From Planctomycetota bacterium (lineage in GTDB: Bacteria > Planctomycetota > UBA1135 > UBA2386): a stretch of 64,000 nt of DNA. The DNA lies in assembly GCA_947444055.1 (NCBI GenBank), contig CANEYR010000003.1:1-64000 (forward strand), in the 5' to 3' direction. The notes below the pieces were generated by a model. The model was given only the letters and a program-made list of their open reading frames with translations, ran no database searches and was not told the origin of the DNA. Position numbers and translations under genes: made by a program. Below are positions 43,897 to 51,324 of this stretch, piece after piece. How positions within the stretch are numbered: position 1 is the first letter of the stretch; the number at the start of each line of letters is the position of its first letter.

Positions 43897-45051
43897 TCAC
43901 CGCTGACTGGCGGCTTCGCGATACACGGCGAGCACACTGCTGGCCGTGCGGGCCCAAGTGAACTGCTGCGCGTGGGCCATTGCCGCCGCGCGGCGGGTTG
44001 GCCAAGCGGGCACCCAGGTTTCCAGCGCGTCGAGCATGGTCGTCGCCATCGACTCCACATGGTTGGGATCGAAGTAGCGCGCGTGTTCACCACCGGCCTC
44101 CGGCATCGCCGACGTGTTGCTGGTGACGATCGGCGTACCAAGCGCCAGCGACTCCGACACCGGCAGGCCCCAGCCCTCGACCAGACTCGGATAGACCGAC
44201 AGCGAAGCGCCCGCGTAGACCGCGATCAGGTCGGCTTGGCTCAGGTATGGCAGGAAGCGCACGTGTTCGAGCACGCCGGCGGCAGCCGCGCGTTCACGAA
44301 AGCGATCGACGTGTTTGCCGAGGCCCGACACCAACAAGAGGTGCGGCCAATCCGGGCGGGCTGTGCGCACTCGCGCCCAGGCTGCCAAGAGCCGCCCCGT
44401 GTTCTTACGTTCCAGCGACGCGCCGATGGCGAACAAGTACGGCCGACCTTCCGCAAAGCGCGCGCGCGCGGCATCGCCCGCACCGGCCGGGGCGCCCGCC
44501 AACACTTCTGGATGCAGCCCATTGTGCGACAGCCGCACTTTCGCCGGATCGCAGCCAAAGCGCTCGCAGATGTCCTTCTTGCTCCATTCGCTGACGGTCA
44601 GGATCAGCGTCGCATCGCGCACGACCCGTGGCGTCACCGCCCGCGCGTAGCGAACGAACGGATCCGACAGATCGTCGGGCCACCAAGTGACGATGACGTC
44701 GTGCAGCGAGACGACCATCGGTGGCCCGGGCCACAGCCGCCAGCGCGGCGGCAGCGTGTTGTAGGTGCCATGGTAGACGTCGAGTCGATCGCGCCGCAGT
44801 CGCCACGGCATCTGCAGTCGTTCCCACGAGTGCCAGCGCCCGCCGGGCAGGTCGGTGTGGCAACTGCGCATGTTGCCCGGGATCGTGATCGCGCCTGCAG
44901 GCAGTTGCAGTTGGTGGTAGAGCACGAACTCGTCGGTCGCGGCCGCCGTGCCGAACTCGCGCATCAGGTTGCGCACGTAGAGGCCGATGCCGCGCGGTTC
45001 GGGTCGGAACGCTTCGCGCGCGTCGATGCCGATGCGCATCGCCGTCGTCAC
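43897..45051 (-). CDS. Family 4 glycosyltransferase
   Basis: This 384-residue GT-B enzyme shows the N-terminal DAREAFRPEPRGIGLYVRNL acceptor loop, VYHGTYNTLPPR, SLHDVIVTWWPDDL and the donor motif SLVEGWGLPVSESLALGTPIV with the E(x7)E pattern. It is mannosyltransferase-like. The GTG start overlaps the stop of the methionine aminopeptidase gene; ATG 45039 (MRIGIDA) is an equally good start. It is the last gene of the tdh-to-glycosyltransferase operon. Confidence 0.87.
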   Translation of the reverse strand: MTTAMRIGIDAREAFRPEPRGIGLYVRNLMREFGTAAATDEFVLYHQLQLPAGAITIPGNMRSCHTDLPGGRWHSWERLQMPWRLRRDRLDVYHGTYNTLPPRWRLWPGPPMVVSLHDVIVTWWPDDLSDPFVRYARAVTPRVVRDATLILTVSEWSKKDICERFGCDPAKVRLSHNGLHPEVLAGAPAGAGDAARARFAEGRPYLFAIGASLERKNTGRLLAAWARVRTARPDWPHLLLVSGLGKHVDRFRERAAAAGVLEHVRFLPYLSQADLIAVYAGASLSVYPSLVEGWGLPVSESLALGTPIVTSNTSAMPEAGGEHARYFDPNHVESMATTMLDALETWVPAWPTRRAAAMAHAQQFTWARTASSVLAVYREAASQR

Positions 45052-45950
45052 TCAGGCAGCCGGGTGATCACTTCGGCACCGTTCTCCGAGATAAAGATCG
45101 TGTGCTCGAACTGCGAGATGCGCACGCCGGGTCGTTCGCACAACGGCGGGTACTCGTCGATCAGTGCCTTCTTGCGCAGCAGCTTCAGCGCCTCGTCGCC
45201 GGCTTTGAGGGAGCCCAGCCAGCGTTCGAGATCGCGCCGGGCGAACGGCAGGCTCTCGCTCTGCGTCATCGCCTTCTCGATGGCGGCCGGCAGGTTGTCC
45301 TTCGGTCGCACGTCGCGCTTCAACATGAACACTTCGGAGGCGCCGTCGACTTCGATCATGCCCTTGCCGTCGCTCGCGAACGGCTCGCACGCGATCGTCA
45401 TGTTGGCCCGCAGTCTGGCCGCCTTGCTGTCAGCGTAGTTCGGCACCGACGGCGCACAGTGGATCGTGTAGCGGGCGACGCCGTGGCCGCAGAGGTTGCG
45501 CACCGGCTTGAAGCCGAGCTGCGTGATCGTCGTCTCGATGGTGTGGCCGACGTCCGTCAGCGACACGCCCGGCCCCATGATCGCGATCGCGTTCTCGAGC
45601 GCCATTTTGCTGGCCGCGCACAACAACGAGCGGTCGCCATCGCGCAGGTCGACGGTGATGGCATTGTCGGTGACATAGCCATCGACGTGCGTGCCGCAGT
45701 CGAGCTTGACGATGTCGTTGGCTTGGATCGTCGTCGTGTCGCCGGGCGGTGAGCAGTAGTGGGCGGCGATGTGGTTGCGCGAGACTTGCGCCGGAAACGC
45801 GGGCACCCCGCCGAGTTCGCGGATCTTCGCTTCGACGGCGCGCTGGATGTCTTCGACGCGGGTGCCCGGCACGATCAGCGTGCGGCCGTGCGCCAGAGCG
45901 GTCGCGGAGATGCGCCCCGAAGCGCGCAGCTTGTCGAGTTCGAGCTTCAC
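45048..45950 (-). CDS. map: Methionine aminopeptidase, type II (archaeal/eukaryotic type)
   Basis: This 300-residue enzyme removes the N-terminal Met. Metal ligands are visible: Asp84 and Asp95 in [18 protein letters not shown], His155 in [13 protein letters not shown], Glu189 in ACEPF and Glu282 in SQFEHTI; His64 lies in [10 protein letters not shown]. An insert of about 60 residues between Glu189 and Glu282 identifies type II enzymes, which are usual in archaea and eukaryotes and uncommon in bacteria. The gene is locked between kbl (ATGA overlap) and a glycosyltransferase. A type I map elsewhere in the genome cannot be excluded. Confidence 0.88.
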   Translation of the reverse strand: MKLELDKLRASGRISATALAHGRTLIVPGTRVEDIQRAVEAKIRELGGVPAFPAQVSRNHIAAHYCSPPGDTTTIQANDIVKLDCGTHVDGYVTDNAITVDLRDGDRSLLCAASKMALENAIAIMGPGVSLTDVGHTIETTITQLGFKPVRNLCGHGVARYTIHCAPSVPNYADSKAARLRANMTIACEPFASDGKGMIEVDGASEVFMLKRDVRPKDNLPAAIEKAMTQSESLPFARRDLERWLGSLKAGDEALKLLRKKALIDEYPPLCERPGVRISQFEHTIFISENGAEVITRLPE

Positions 45951-47134
45951 TGGATGACGCCCAATTGTTTGCCGACTTTGGTGAACGCGGCTGTGGCGGT
46001 CTCCAGCTGCGGCACTTCATGTGCGGCGCTGATCTGCACGCGGATGCGCGCCTTGCCCTTTGGCACCACCGGGAAACAGAAGCCGATCACGTAGACGCCT
46101 TCCTGCAGCAAACGCGCGGCCATTTCGACGGCGAGCTTGGCATCGCCGAGCATGATCGGGCAGATCGGGTGTTCGCCGGGAACGATCGCGAACCCCGCCT
46201 TCGTCATCGCTTGGCGGAAGAAGCGCGTGTTGTTCGCCAGCTTGTCGCGCAGCGCCGTCGTCGCTGACAGGCGATCGAGGCAAGCGATGGTGGAGCCGAC
46301 GATCGCCGGCGCCAATGTGTTGGAGAACAGGTAGGGCCGGCTGCGATTGCGCAGCAGATCGATGATCGGCTTCTTGCCGGTGGTGAAGCCACCCGCCGCG
46401 CCACCGAGCGCCTTGCCGAGCGTGCTAGTGATGATGTCGATGCGACTCTGGCAACCGTGGAACTCTGGCGTGCCGCGCCCGGTTGGGCCGAAGAAGCCGG
46501 TCGCGTGGCTGTCGTCGACCATCAGCATCGCTTGGTACTTGTCGGCGAGCGCGCAGATCTCCGGCAGCTTGGCGATGAAGCCATCCATCGAGAACACGCC
46601 GTCGGTCGCGATCAGGCGCGAGCGGCAGTTCATCGACGCCTTCAGATGCTGCTCGAGTTCCTGCATGTCGCCGTTCTGGTAGCGCAGGCGCTGCGCCTTG
46701 CTCAGGCGAATGCCGTCGATGATCGACGCATGGTTGAGGCTGTCGCTGATGATCGCGTCCTGTTCGCCCATCAACGTCTCGAACAGGCCGCCGTTGGCGT
46801 CGAAGCAGGACGAGTAAAGGATCGTGTCTTCGGTGCCGAGGAACGTCGACACCTTCTGTTCGAGGGTTTTGTGCGCGTCCTGCGTGCCGCAGATGAAGCG
46901 CACACTCGCCATGCCCAGGCCGTGCGAGTCGATCATCGCCTTCGCCGCGGTCTTCAGGCCCGCGTCATTGGCGAGGCCCAGGTAGTTGTTGGCGCAGAGG
47001 CAGAGCACTTGCTTGCCGTTGACGGTGATCCAAGCGCCTTGCGGGCTTTGGATGACGCGTTCCTCCTTCCAGAGGCCGGCGGTGCGGATGTCTTCGAGTT
47101 CTTGGCCGAAGCGAGCGCGGTCTTGTTCGAACAT
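45947..47134 (-). CDS. kbl: 2-amino-3-ketobutyrate CoA ligase (glycine C-acetyltransferase)
   Basis: This 395-residue PLP enzyme cleaves 2-amino-3-ketobutyrate with CoA to glycine and acetyl-CoA, the second step of threonine catabolism. The alpha-oxoamine synthase motifs are clear: [55 protein letters not shown] and the PLP lysine Lys241 in [13 protein letters not shown]. Its normal partner tdh lies upstream at 49079, separated by two inserted genes. The start is 18 nt after the TOPRIM-like gene. Confidence 0.93.
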   Translation of the reverse strand: MFEQDRARFGQELEDIRTAGLWKEERVIQSPQGAWITVNGKQVLCLCANNYLGLANDAGLKTAAKAMIDSHGLGMASVRFICGTQDAHKTLEQKVSTFLGTEDTILYSSCFDANGGLFETLMGEQDAIISDSLNHASIIDGIRLSKAQRLRYQNGDMQELEQHLKASMNCRSRLIATDGVFSMDGFIAKLPEICALADKYQAMLMVDDSHATGFFGPTGRGTPEFHGCQSRIDIITSTLGKALGGAAGGFTTGKKPIIDLLRNRSRPYLFSNTLAPAIVGSTIACLDRLSATTALRDKLANNTRFFRQAMTKAGFAIVPGEHPICPIMLGDAKLAVEMAARLLQEGVYVIGFCFPVVPKGKARIRVQISAAHEVPQLETATAAFTKVGKQLGVIQ

Positions 47135-47152
47135 GGGTGTGCGTTGCGGATG

Positions 47153-47764
47153 CTATGGCGCGGGAAACCACGCTTGCAGGGTCGATCGGAATCTATGGAA
47201 CGACGGATCGGTGCACTTGCCGAGGCCGAGGTGTTCAGCGATCTGGCGGTAGATGGACGACGAAGTCTGTTTGCCCACTCGGCTGAGGGCCCACTTCATT
47301 GCGGCCTTGGGGTTCTTGGGTTTCGCCAACCCTGCTGGCCAGTGCTTCCGGGTCGCGAGTTCCGTTGTTAGGTCGGGTTCGCGACCGCGCCAACCAAGGG
47401 CCTCATCGAGTCGGGGCGAACGTGTGAACAACCAGACCTCAAGTTCGGGATCGATGACAACACTTCGGGCCCAGTCTGCAGGGAGTGCGGAGAGCTTGCC
47501 GTCGACGTCTTTCTCGATCTCGACGGCTGGCTTGTTGGGCACACCATCCCAGTCACGATCGAATATGACTAGTCCATGCTGGGCTAGGCGCGAGTAGACA
47601 CTGAGAAGCCCGATCGGATCGCCGTAGCAGCCTGGATCGTGCTGAGGATGCTGGATGATCTCTGCCAGGATGGGGCGAGTTCCGAGTGCGTGGTGCTTCT
47701 TCAGTAGTGTCCCGACTACGGCCTCCATGCTCTTGTCGGCTACCAAACACACCAAGTCGATCAC
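47153..47764 (-). CDS. TOPRIM/DUF4276-like protein paired with an AAA ATPase
   Basis: This 203-residue protein starts at a GTG that overlaps the ATPase stop (GTGA). The N-terminal strand MVIDLVCLVADKSMEAVV carries a glutamate (about 15), and LVIFDRDWDGVP (68-76) provides an Asp-x-Asp-x-Asp cluster, together the layout of a TOPRIM-type metal site. SVVIDPELEVWLF (about 105) resembles the ELE-W motif of DUF4276. The C-terminal 60 residues are helical and basic. Proteins of this kind typically accompany AAA ATPases of the OLD/PARIS sort in phage defence; whether this one is a nuclease is an inference. It is the second gene inserted between tdh and kbl. Confidence 0.6.
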   Translation of the reverse strand: MIDLVCLVADKSMEAVVGTLLKKHHALGTRPILAEIIQHPQHDPGCYGDPIGLLSVYSRLAQHGLVIFDRDWDGVPNKPAVEIEKDVDGKLSALPADWARSVVIDPELEVWLFTRSPRLDEALGWRGREPDLTTELATRKHWPAGLAKPKNPKAAMKWALSRVGKQTSSSIYRQIAEHLGLGKCTDPSFHRFRSTLQAWFPAP

Positions 47765-49077
47765 GAGAGAACTCCGGCCGCCAACAAGGTTCCAAGGTCG
47801 GTGGTTCCCTTCCAGTCGCGCAGCCGCGGGTGCTGACGCCCTTGCACGATGTCGGTCTCGCCGGCCTCCGTGCGCGCAAAGCACAGGACCTGATCGAGGC
47901 TCGACAGGCCGAGGACGATCGGCGCGTGTGTCGCTAGCAGGATCTGGGCGCCGTACACCGAGATCAGCGACTGGAAGACTGTCTCAACGGCACGTGGGTG
48001 GATGCCGTTTTCCGGCTCTTCGATCAGGAACGTGCCCGTCAGCGTCGGCACGTAGGCGAGCAGCGTCAGCGCGAGCAGGCGCAGCGTGCCATCGGAGACC
48101 AGCCAGGATGGAGCTTCGAGTTCGTTCTGGTAGGTGACTACGAGGTAGCGGTGGCGATCCTCTTCGCGTTCCTTCGTGGTCACCGACTTCAGATCTGGAA
48201 GCGCTTCGCGGACATGCGCCAGCCAAGACGCGAAACGCTCCGGCTGTTCGGTCTCGAGGTCGCGCACGACCCATGGCAGGTTGGAGCCGTCTGGCTGGAA
48301 CGATCGGGGGCGACCAGCCGGGCTCGGTCGGCGCATGGACTCACCAGACAGGGCGATTCGTTGCACACCGTTCGCGAGTGCTTGGCGGAACCAAGTAGCG
48401 ATGGGGAACTTGTCTTCGTCTTCGGGCAGGTTCGCGAGTGCGGCCTTGTCCTGGCTGATCCGGAACGGGCTGTTCCAGTTGCCGGTCTCCGACGAGAACG
48501 TCACGCTGCCTGGCTCCTTGCCGCGCCACAGGATCTTCTTCCAGCCGGTTGGAGCGTGCTCACGAGGCTGGTGGACAATGTGTGTCGGCGGTTCCGGTGT
48601 GGCTGGGAACAACGCTCGTTGCGTCGGTCGATTCTGCGGTGGCTTCTCCCGTGGACGCAGCCACAACGTCTCGCTGGCCACCTGCAACTGCTCGCCAACG
48701 TCGAGACCGATCTCGTAACGGCACACTTTGTCGTTGCCGTTTTTCAGTCGTGCGAGCCGTTCCTGTGGGATGCTGAACTCCACGGCCAGTTCGATGCGTG
48801 TGCCGCTGCGCAGCCACGTAAGGTGCTTGGCGTCTGGGGCGCGGTGCGGGATGCCGAGCCTCGCGTCGCCTTCGATCGCTGCTTGTGCGCCGACGCGGAC
48901 CACGTCACCGACGAACGCGATAACGTCGAGGAACGTTGACTTGCCGCTGCCGTTCGGACCGACCAGCACATGGAACGCGCCGAGATCCTGCGTGACATGG
49001 CGCAGCGATCGGAAACCGAGTGCCTCGACGCGGGTGACGATGCCGCGCGTGGTCGGTTCATTGTCGCCGGTTTCCAC
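47761..49077 (-). CDS. AAA15/AAA_21-type ATPase (ABC-like, OLD/RecF-like)
   Basis: This 438-residue ATPase starts at a GTG one base after the tdh stop. Walker A is VLVGPNGSGKST (38-48). A long central insert (about 100-280) is poorly conserved. The signature region is SWLVSDGTLRLLALTLL, Walker B is FLIEEPENGIHP (350-361) and the switch histidine is in LLATHAP (about 384). No nuclease domain is fused; the overlapping downstream gene supplies a TOPRIM-like protein, so together they match the two-subunit plan of systems such as PARIS. It carries no threonine-related function, so its place in this operon is unusual. Confidence 0.85.
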   Translation of the reverse strand: METGDNEPTTRGIVTRVEALGFRSLRHVTQDLGAFHVLVGPNGSGKSTFLDVIAFVGDVVRVGAQAAIEGDARLGIPHRAPDAKHLTWLRSGTRIELAVEFSIPQERLARLKNGNDKVCRYEIGLDVGEQLQVASETLWLRPREKPPQNRPTQRALFPATPEPPTHIVHQPREHAPTGWKKILWRGKEPGSVTFSSETGNWNSPFRISQDKAALANLPEDEDKFPIATWFRQALANGVQRIALSGESMRRPSPAGRPRSFQPDGSNLPWVVRDLETEQPERFASWLAHVREALPDLKSVTTKEREEDRHRYLVVTYQNELEAPSWLVSDGTLRLLALTLLAYVPTLTGTFLIEEPENGIHPRAVETVFQSLISVYGAQILLATHAPIVLGLSSLDQVLCFARTEAGETDIVQGRQHPRLRDWKGTTDLGTLLAAGVLS

Positions 49078-49078
49078 C

Positions 49079-50152
49079 TCACACCTTGCCGTTGGGATAC
49101 AGCACGACCTTCTGTTCGAGGCCCTTGCCGAAGCGATCGAGGCCGACGTCGAACTGTTCGAGCGCCATCTCGGCCGTGACGAAGTGCGAGATGTCCATGC
49201 CCTTCTTCAACAGCTCGAGCATCTGCTCCCACGTCTTGAACATCTCGCGCCCGATGACGGCGTGCAGGGTCAGGCCCTTGAAGATGAAGTTCTTGCTGAA
49301 CTTCTCGATGGCGACGGTGTCGCCCTTGGGCAGCCCGAGGTTGACCACGTGGCCAGCGGGGCGCGTCATGGCGAGCGCATTATTGATGCCGCTTGGGTGG
49401 CCGGAGATCTCCAGCGAGACGTCGACGCCGCCGCGGGTCGCATCGACCACCGTCTCGACGGGCTTCAGCCGCGCATCGACAACGGTGACTCTGTCCTTCA
49501 AGCCGCGGCGGGTCACCCATTCGCGCGCTCGTTGCAGCGCTAGGTCGGCGACATCGAGAATGAACAAGTGGCTGGCGCCGACGAAGGTCGCGACTTCGCC
49601 GCAGAACGCACCGATCGGGCCGTAGCCGATGATCGCGACCGTGCGGTTCTTGACGTCGGTCTTCATCACGGTGTGCACCGCGTTGCCGAGTGGATCCAGG
49701 ATCGCACCCACCTGCACGGGCAGATTCTTCGGCAGCACGACGACGTTGCCCGCCGAGACGACGACGTATTCGGCGAAGGCGCCATTCAAGTTGATGCCGC
49801 GAATGCGCGCCGTGGCGCAGGCATGGAACGCGCCCGTCCGGCACGCCGCGCACTCGCCACAGATCTCGTGCATCTCGGCGCTGACGTAGGTGCCGAGCGG
49901 CATTTGCTTCTCGTCGATGCCGCTGCCGAGCTTGTCGACGTAGCCGCAGAACTCGTGGCCCAGCGTCACCGGCGGCGCGATCAGGCCGTTCATCGAAGGG
50001 TCGCCGCTGCAAATGTGCACGTCGGTCCCGCAGATGCCGCTGGCGATGACGCGCAAGCGAACCTCCTTGTGCTGAGGTTCGGGCAAAGGCAGATCGGTGC
50101 GCAGGCGGTACTGGCCGGGGGCGATGAGCTGAACGCCTTTCATCGACGTCAT
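49079..50152 (-). CDS. tdh: L-threonine 3-dehydrogenase
   Basis: This 357-residue zinc alcohol-dehydrogenase-fold enzyme oxidises threonine to 2-amino-3-ketobutyrate. Catalytic zinc ligands lie in SGICGTDVHI (Cys41) and LGHEF (His66-Glu67); structural zinc cysteines are in CGECAACRTGAFHAC. The C-terminal GREMFKTWEQMLELL motif is typical of Tdh. The presence of kbl three genes downstream supports this over a generic sorbitol dehydrogenase. ATG 50143 is an alternative start. It is the first gene of the operon and is divergent from a small lipoprotein. Confidence 0.85.
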   Translation of the reverse strand: MTSMKGVQLIAPGQYRLRTDLPLPEPQHKEVRLRVIASGICGTDVHICSGDPSMNGLIAPPVTLGHEFCGYVDKLGSGIDEKQMPLGTYVSAEMHEICGECAACRTGAFHACATARIRGINLNGAFAEYVVVSAGNVVVLPKNLPVQVGAILDPLGNAVHTVMKTDVKNRTVAIIGYGPIGAFCGEVATFVGASHLFILDVADLALQRAREWVTRRGLKDRVTVVDARLKPVETVVDATRGGVDVSLEISGHPSGINNALAMTRPAGHVVNLGLPKGDTVAIEKFSKNFIFKGLTLHAVIGREMFKTWEQMLELLKKGMDISHFVTAEMALEQFDVGLDRFGKGLEQKVVLYPNGKV

Positions 50153-50215
50153 GTGGGGTCGGGCTCGCGGTGGCGGGCGGCGCATTCTGCGGATAGAAGG
50201 AGTCGGGCGCCACAC

Positions 50216-50614
50216 ATGAGATTTGCGAACGGAACGACGTGGGTTTTTGGGCTGATGCTGACGGCCTGCACGAGCGCTCCGGTCGCGGACACCGCCTACG
50301 CGGCACTGGCGGTGGTGGAGATCGCGCACTGGCAGGCCTTCGATGGCGACGTGCTGATCGGCCATGTGCGCCAGCTCGAGATCCAGGATCCCAAGGGCAA
50401 GGTCACGCTCTATCGAGTCGAGGATCTGCACGGTCGCTGGCTGGGCCACGCGTCGTCGATCGGGCGCTTCACGCGGCGCGTGCCCTTCCAAGAAAAGGAA
50501 CAGGATCTCGGCGTGCTGTCGATGGAGCGCGGTGCGACGCAGCTGCTCGAGGCCACCGCGCTGGTCAAGTTGAAGCCCGTCGCCGTCGAAGCCGACGCGC
50601 GCCGCCAGCGTTGA
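50216..50614 (+). CDS. Small lipoprotein, unknown
   Basis: This 132-residue protein has a signal peptide with lipobox LMLTAC, so the mature protein begins at about Cys17. The mature part is a compact beta-rich domain (DVLIGHVRQLEIQDPKGKV, LYRVEDLHGRWLGHAS). No family was recognised. A GAAGGAG site is found 13 nt upstream of the ATG. It is convergent with another lipoprotein gene, 13 nt apart. Confidence 0.6.
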   Translation: MRFANGTTWVFGLMLTACTSAPVADTAYAALAVVEIAHWQAFDGDVLIGHVRQLEIQDPKGKVTLYRVEDLHGRWLGHASSIGRFTRRVPFQEKEQDLGVLSMERGATQLLEATALVKLKPVAVEADARRQR

Positions 50615-50627
50615 GCTGACGCCGCCG

Positions 50628-51101
50628 CTACGGCTGTGGGCGCCGGTAGACCGTCTCGTCCTTGCCGAACAGCAGCGCCAACCGGCGGCGTTCCTGCAGG
50701 CGCGGTCCCGATGGCGTCTCGATGCGTTGGTCGTGGTCGTAGAAGAGAACGCCCCAACCGAGCCAGAAGAGGTCGTTGGACTCGATCGACACGCCCTTCT
50801 CGTCCATCACTCGCACGTCGGTCGCGCCGCCACAGAAGATCGGCCCGACACAGGTCATTTGCTGCAACGTGTAGCCCGGCGGGTACAGCGGACTCGAGGC
50901 TTTGAACGTGGTGAGGTCGAGGTAGATCAGCGGGATCCAGGTGCCGCTGCTCAATTGATCTCTGCCCGAGGTCTTCAGGTCTTCGATCAGCTTCGGCACG
51001 TCGAACTCACCGGACGTGGTCATGGCTTTGCGGAAGTCGTAGTTGGTGCAACCGGCGGCGAGGCAGCACACGGTGAGTGCGAGCAAGGAGTGGTTGCGCA
51101 T
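50628..51101 (-). CDS. Small lipoprotein, unknown
   Basis: This 157-residue protein starts MRNHSLLALTVCCLAAGC, giving a lipobox LAAGC with Cys18. The mature part contains SSGTWIPLIYLDLTTFKAS and NDLFWLGWGVLFYDHDQRI, suggesting a small beta domain, and ends with a basic segment. It could not be placed in a family. It is convergent with the lipoprotein at 50216; both may be outer-membrane-associated. Confidence 0.6.
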   Translation of the reverse strand: MRNHSLLALTVCCLAAGCTNYDFRKAMTTSGEFDVPKLIEDLKTSGRDQLSSGTWIPLIYLDLTTFKASSPLYPPGYTLQQMTCVGPIFCGGATDVRVMDEKGVSIESNDLFWLGWGVLFYDHDQRIETPSGPRLQERRRLALLFGKDETVYRRPQP

Positions 51102-51240
51102 GAGTTTTGTGTTGGGGTGGAGCGGTCGCCGCATCCATTCACGGCAAGCTGCTCCTAGCGTTGGCCCAGTCCGGCTGGCACGCTGGCGAACGCGAAGGGC
51201 GGCATTCTCGACTCCGACCGCAAAAGCGCCAGCACTCTCG

Positions 51241-51324
51241 ATGGCTCAGAAGAAGTCCCAAAACTACTGCTCCCTCTGGGCGAACTGCGATGAGCTGCGT
51301 GGCGGCATGGACGTTCTCGCATGA
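51241..51324 (+). pseudogene. 5' remnant of a type I restriction methylase gene (hsdM)
   Basis: An ATG-initiated 27-codon frame encodes MAQKKSQNYCSLWANCDELR followed by GGMDVLA and a stop. The block NY-SLW--CDELRGGMD is the well-known start of HsdM, the N6-adenine methylase subunit of type I systems, where it normally continues ASQYKDYVL. Here the match ends abruptly after GGMD. The stop overlaps the ATG of the next gene (ATGA). It looks like the surviving first codons of an hsdM gene lost by deletion, now leading into the AlbA_2 gene. Confidence 0.7.
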
